Assembly (NCBI GenBank): GCA_030431635.1 | Contig: JAUIIL010000008.1 | Location: 1-64,000 of the forward strand | Reading direction: 5' to 3' | Source: Bacteriovoracia bacterium | Lineage (GTDB): Bacteria; Bdellovibrionota; Bacteriovoracia; Bacteriovoracales; Bacteriovoracaceae | Length of the DNA: 64,000 nucleotides | Part shown: in pieces, positions 63,744 to 64,000 of the stretch | How the letters are laid out: each line of letters begins with the position of its first letter | Numbering within the stretch: position 1 is the stretch's first letter | Translations under genes and position numbers: made by a program | Notes under the pieces: generated by a model | Database searches by the model: none | What the model was told of the DNA's origin: nothing | Seen by the model: only the letters and a program-made list of their open reading frames with translations

Positions 63744-64000
63744 ATGTCATTTGTAAATTATCATACAAAAGAAATTAACTGCAAGATAGTTTATTACGGC
63801 CCAGGATTGGGGGGAAAGACAACGAATATTCAGTATGTATATCAAAAGACAGCTTCTGGTAATAAAGGAAGAATGGTTACTCTTAATACTGAAAATGAAA
63901 GAACGCTCTTTTTCGATTTCTTACCTCTTGATCTTGGCGAAATAAGAGGCTTTAAAACAAGATTCCATCTTTATACAGTTCCTGGGCAAGTTTTTTATGA
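63744..64000 (+). CDS. mglA: MglA Ras-like GTPase, N-terminal part (cut by window end)
   Basis: The first 85 residues are visible. The P-loop [10 protein letters not shown] (residues 19-28) and the MglA-type switch segments ([18 protein letters not shown], then [12 protein letters not shown]) are diagnostic of bacterial MglA. It is a polarity switch that controls motility and pili in Myxococcus and invasion in Bdellovibrio. It begins 5 bp after mglB, with GGAG eight bases before the ATG. The gene continues past 64000. Confidence 0.95.
   Translation, partial: MSFVNYHTKEINCKIVYYGPGLGGKTTNIQYVYQKTASGNKGRMVTLNTENERTLFFDFLPLDLGEIRGFKTRFHLYTVPGQVFY

Noticed and set aside
1-64000. CRISPR array
   Set aside because: No set of regularly spaced direct repeats was seen anywhere in the window, and no cas genes.

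Overview
The window comes from an AT-rich Gram-negative bacterium. It most resembles the predatory Bdellovibrio/Bacteriovorax group (Bdellovibrionota). The reasons are an mglB-mglA polarity pair directly behind ffs-dnaX-ybaB-recR, a TIGR02147-type regulator, 'mobile mystery' A/B remnants, many secreted hydrolases and outer-membrane barrels, and a nuo membrane-arm cluster. The assignment rests on gene content and style only; no search was run.

Layout. At 1-127 lie the tail of a probable IS200-type transposase and a GC palindrome. From 11086 down to 128 (minus strand) runs one long operon-like block: mfd, a parvulin-type PPIase, a SurA-like chaperone, pdxA, uvrA, a LolA-like protein and an outer-membrane barrel. 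From 11198 to 28947 (plus strand) runs a tightly packed block. It starts with the seven membrane-arm genes of respiratory complex I (nuoA,H,J,K,L,M,N). Seven AT-rich hydrophobic genes follow which, by eye, are strongly diverged copies of the same seven genes in the same order (called A' to N' here). A TPR protein and serS complete it. I regard the A'-N' array as the most unusual content of the window. Two tRNA-Ser genes follow. At the 3' end of the second sits a 4.7 kb island, bounded by an imperfect 26 bp direct repeat, that carries an IetAS-like subtilase/AAA+ pair.

From 34 to 53 kb are a TIGR02147 regulator with a secreted FGE-sulfatase-fold protein, a stress cluster (CsbD, Dps, DUF2383), a broken Pal/OmpA lipoprotein gene, a PAS histidine kinase, a globin, an AmpG-like transporter, a Tsx-like channel, an M4 protease, asnB with a divergent Lrp/AsnC regulator, a very large lipoprotein, and an S1/P1 nuclease. 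From 53 to 60 kb are tRNA-Arg(ACG), a PilZ-like membrane protein, tadA and tRNA-Ser(GGA). After these come a doubly frameshifted secreted-protein gene, an AAA+ ATPase with an export signal, a mobile mystery A/B deletion scar built around a perfect 36 bp palindrome, and a FadL-like porin. The window ends in SRP RNA (ffs), dnaX, ybaB, recR, mglB and the start of mglA.

How it fits together: the nuo genes supply the proton-pumping membrane arm, although the peripheral-arm genes (B-G, I) are not in the window. UvrA and Mfd supply nucleotide excision repair and its coupling to transcription. PPIase and SurA support envelope assembly for the several barrels encoded here. MglA/MglB set cell polarity or motility. 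The tRNA-linked island is probably a defence or plasmid-stability module.
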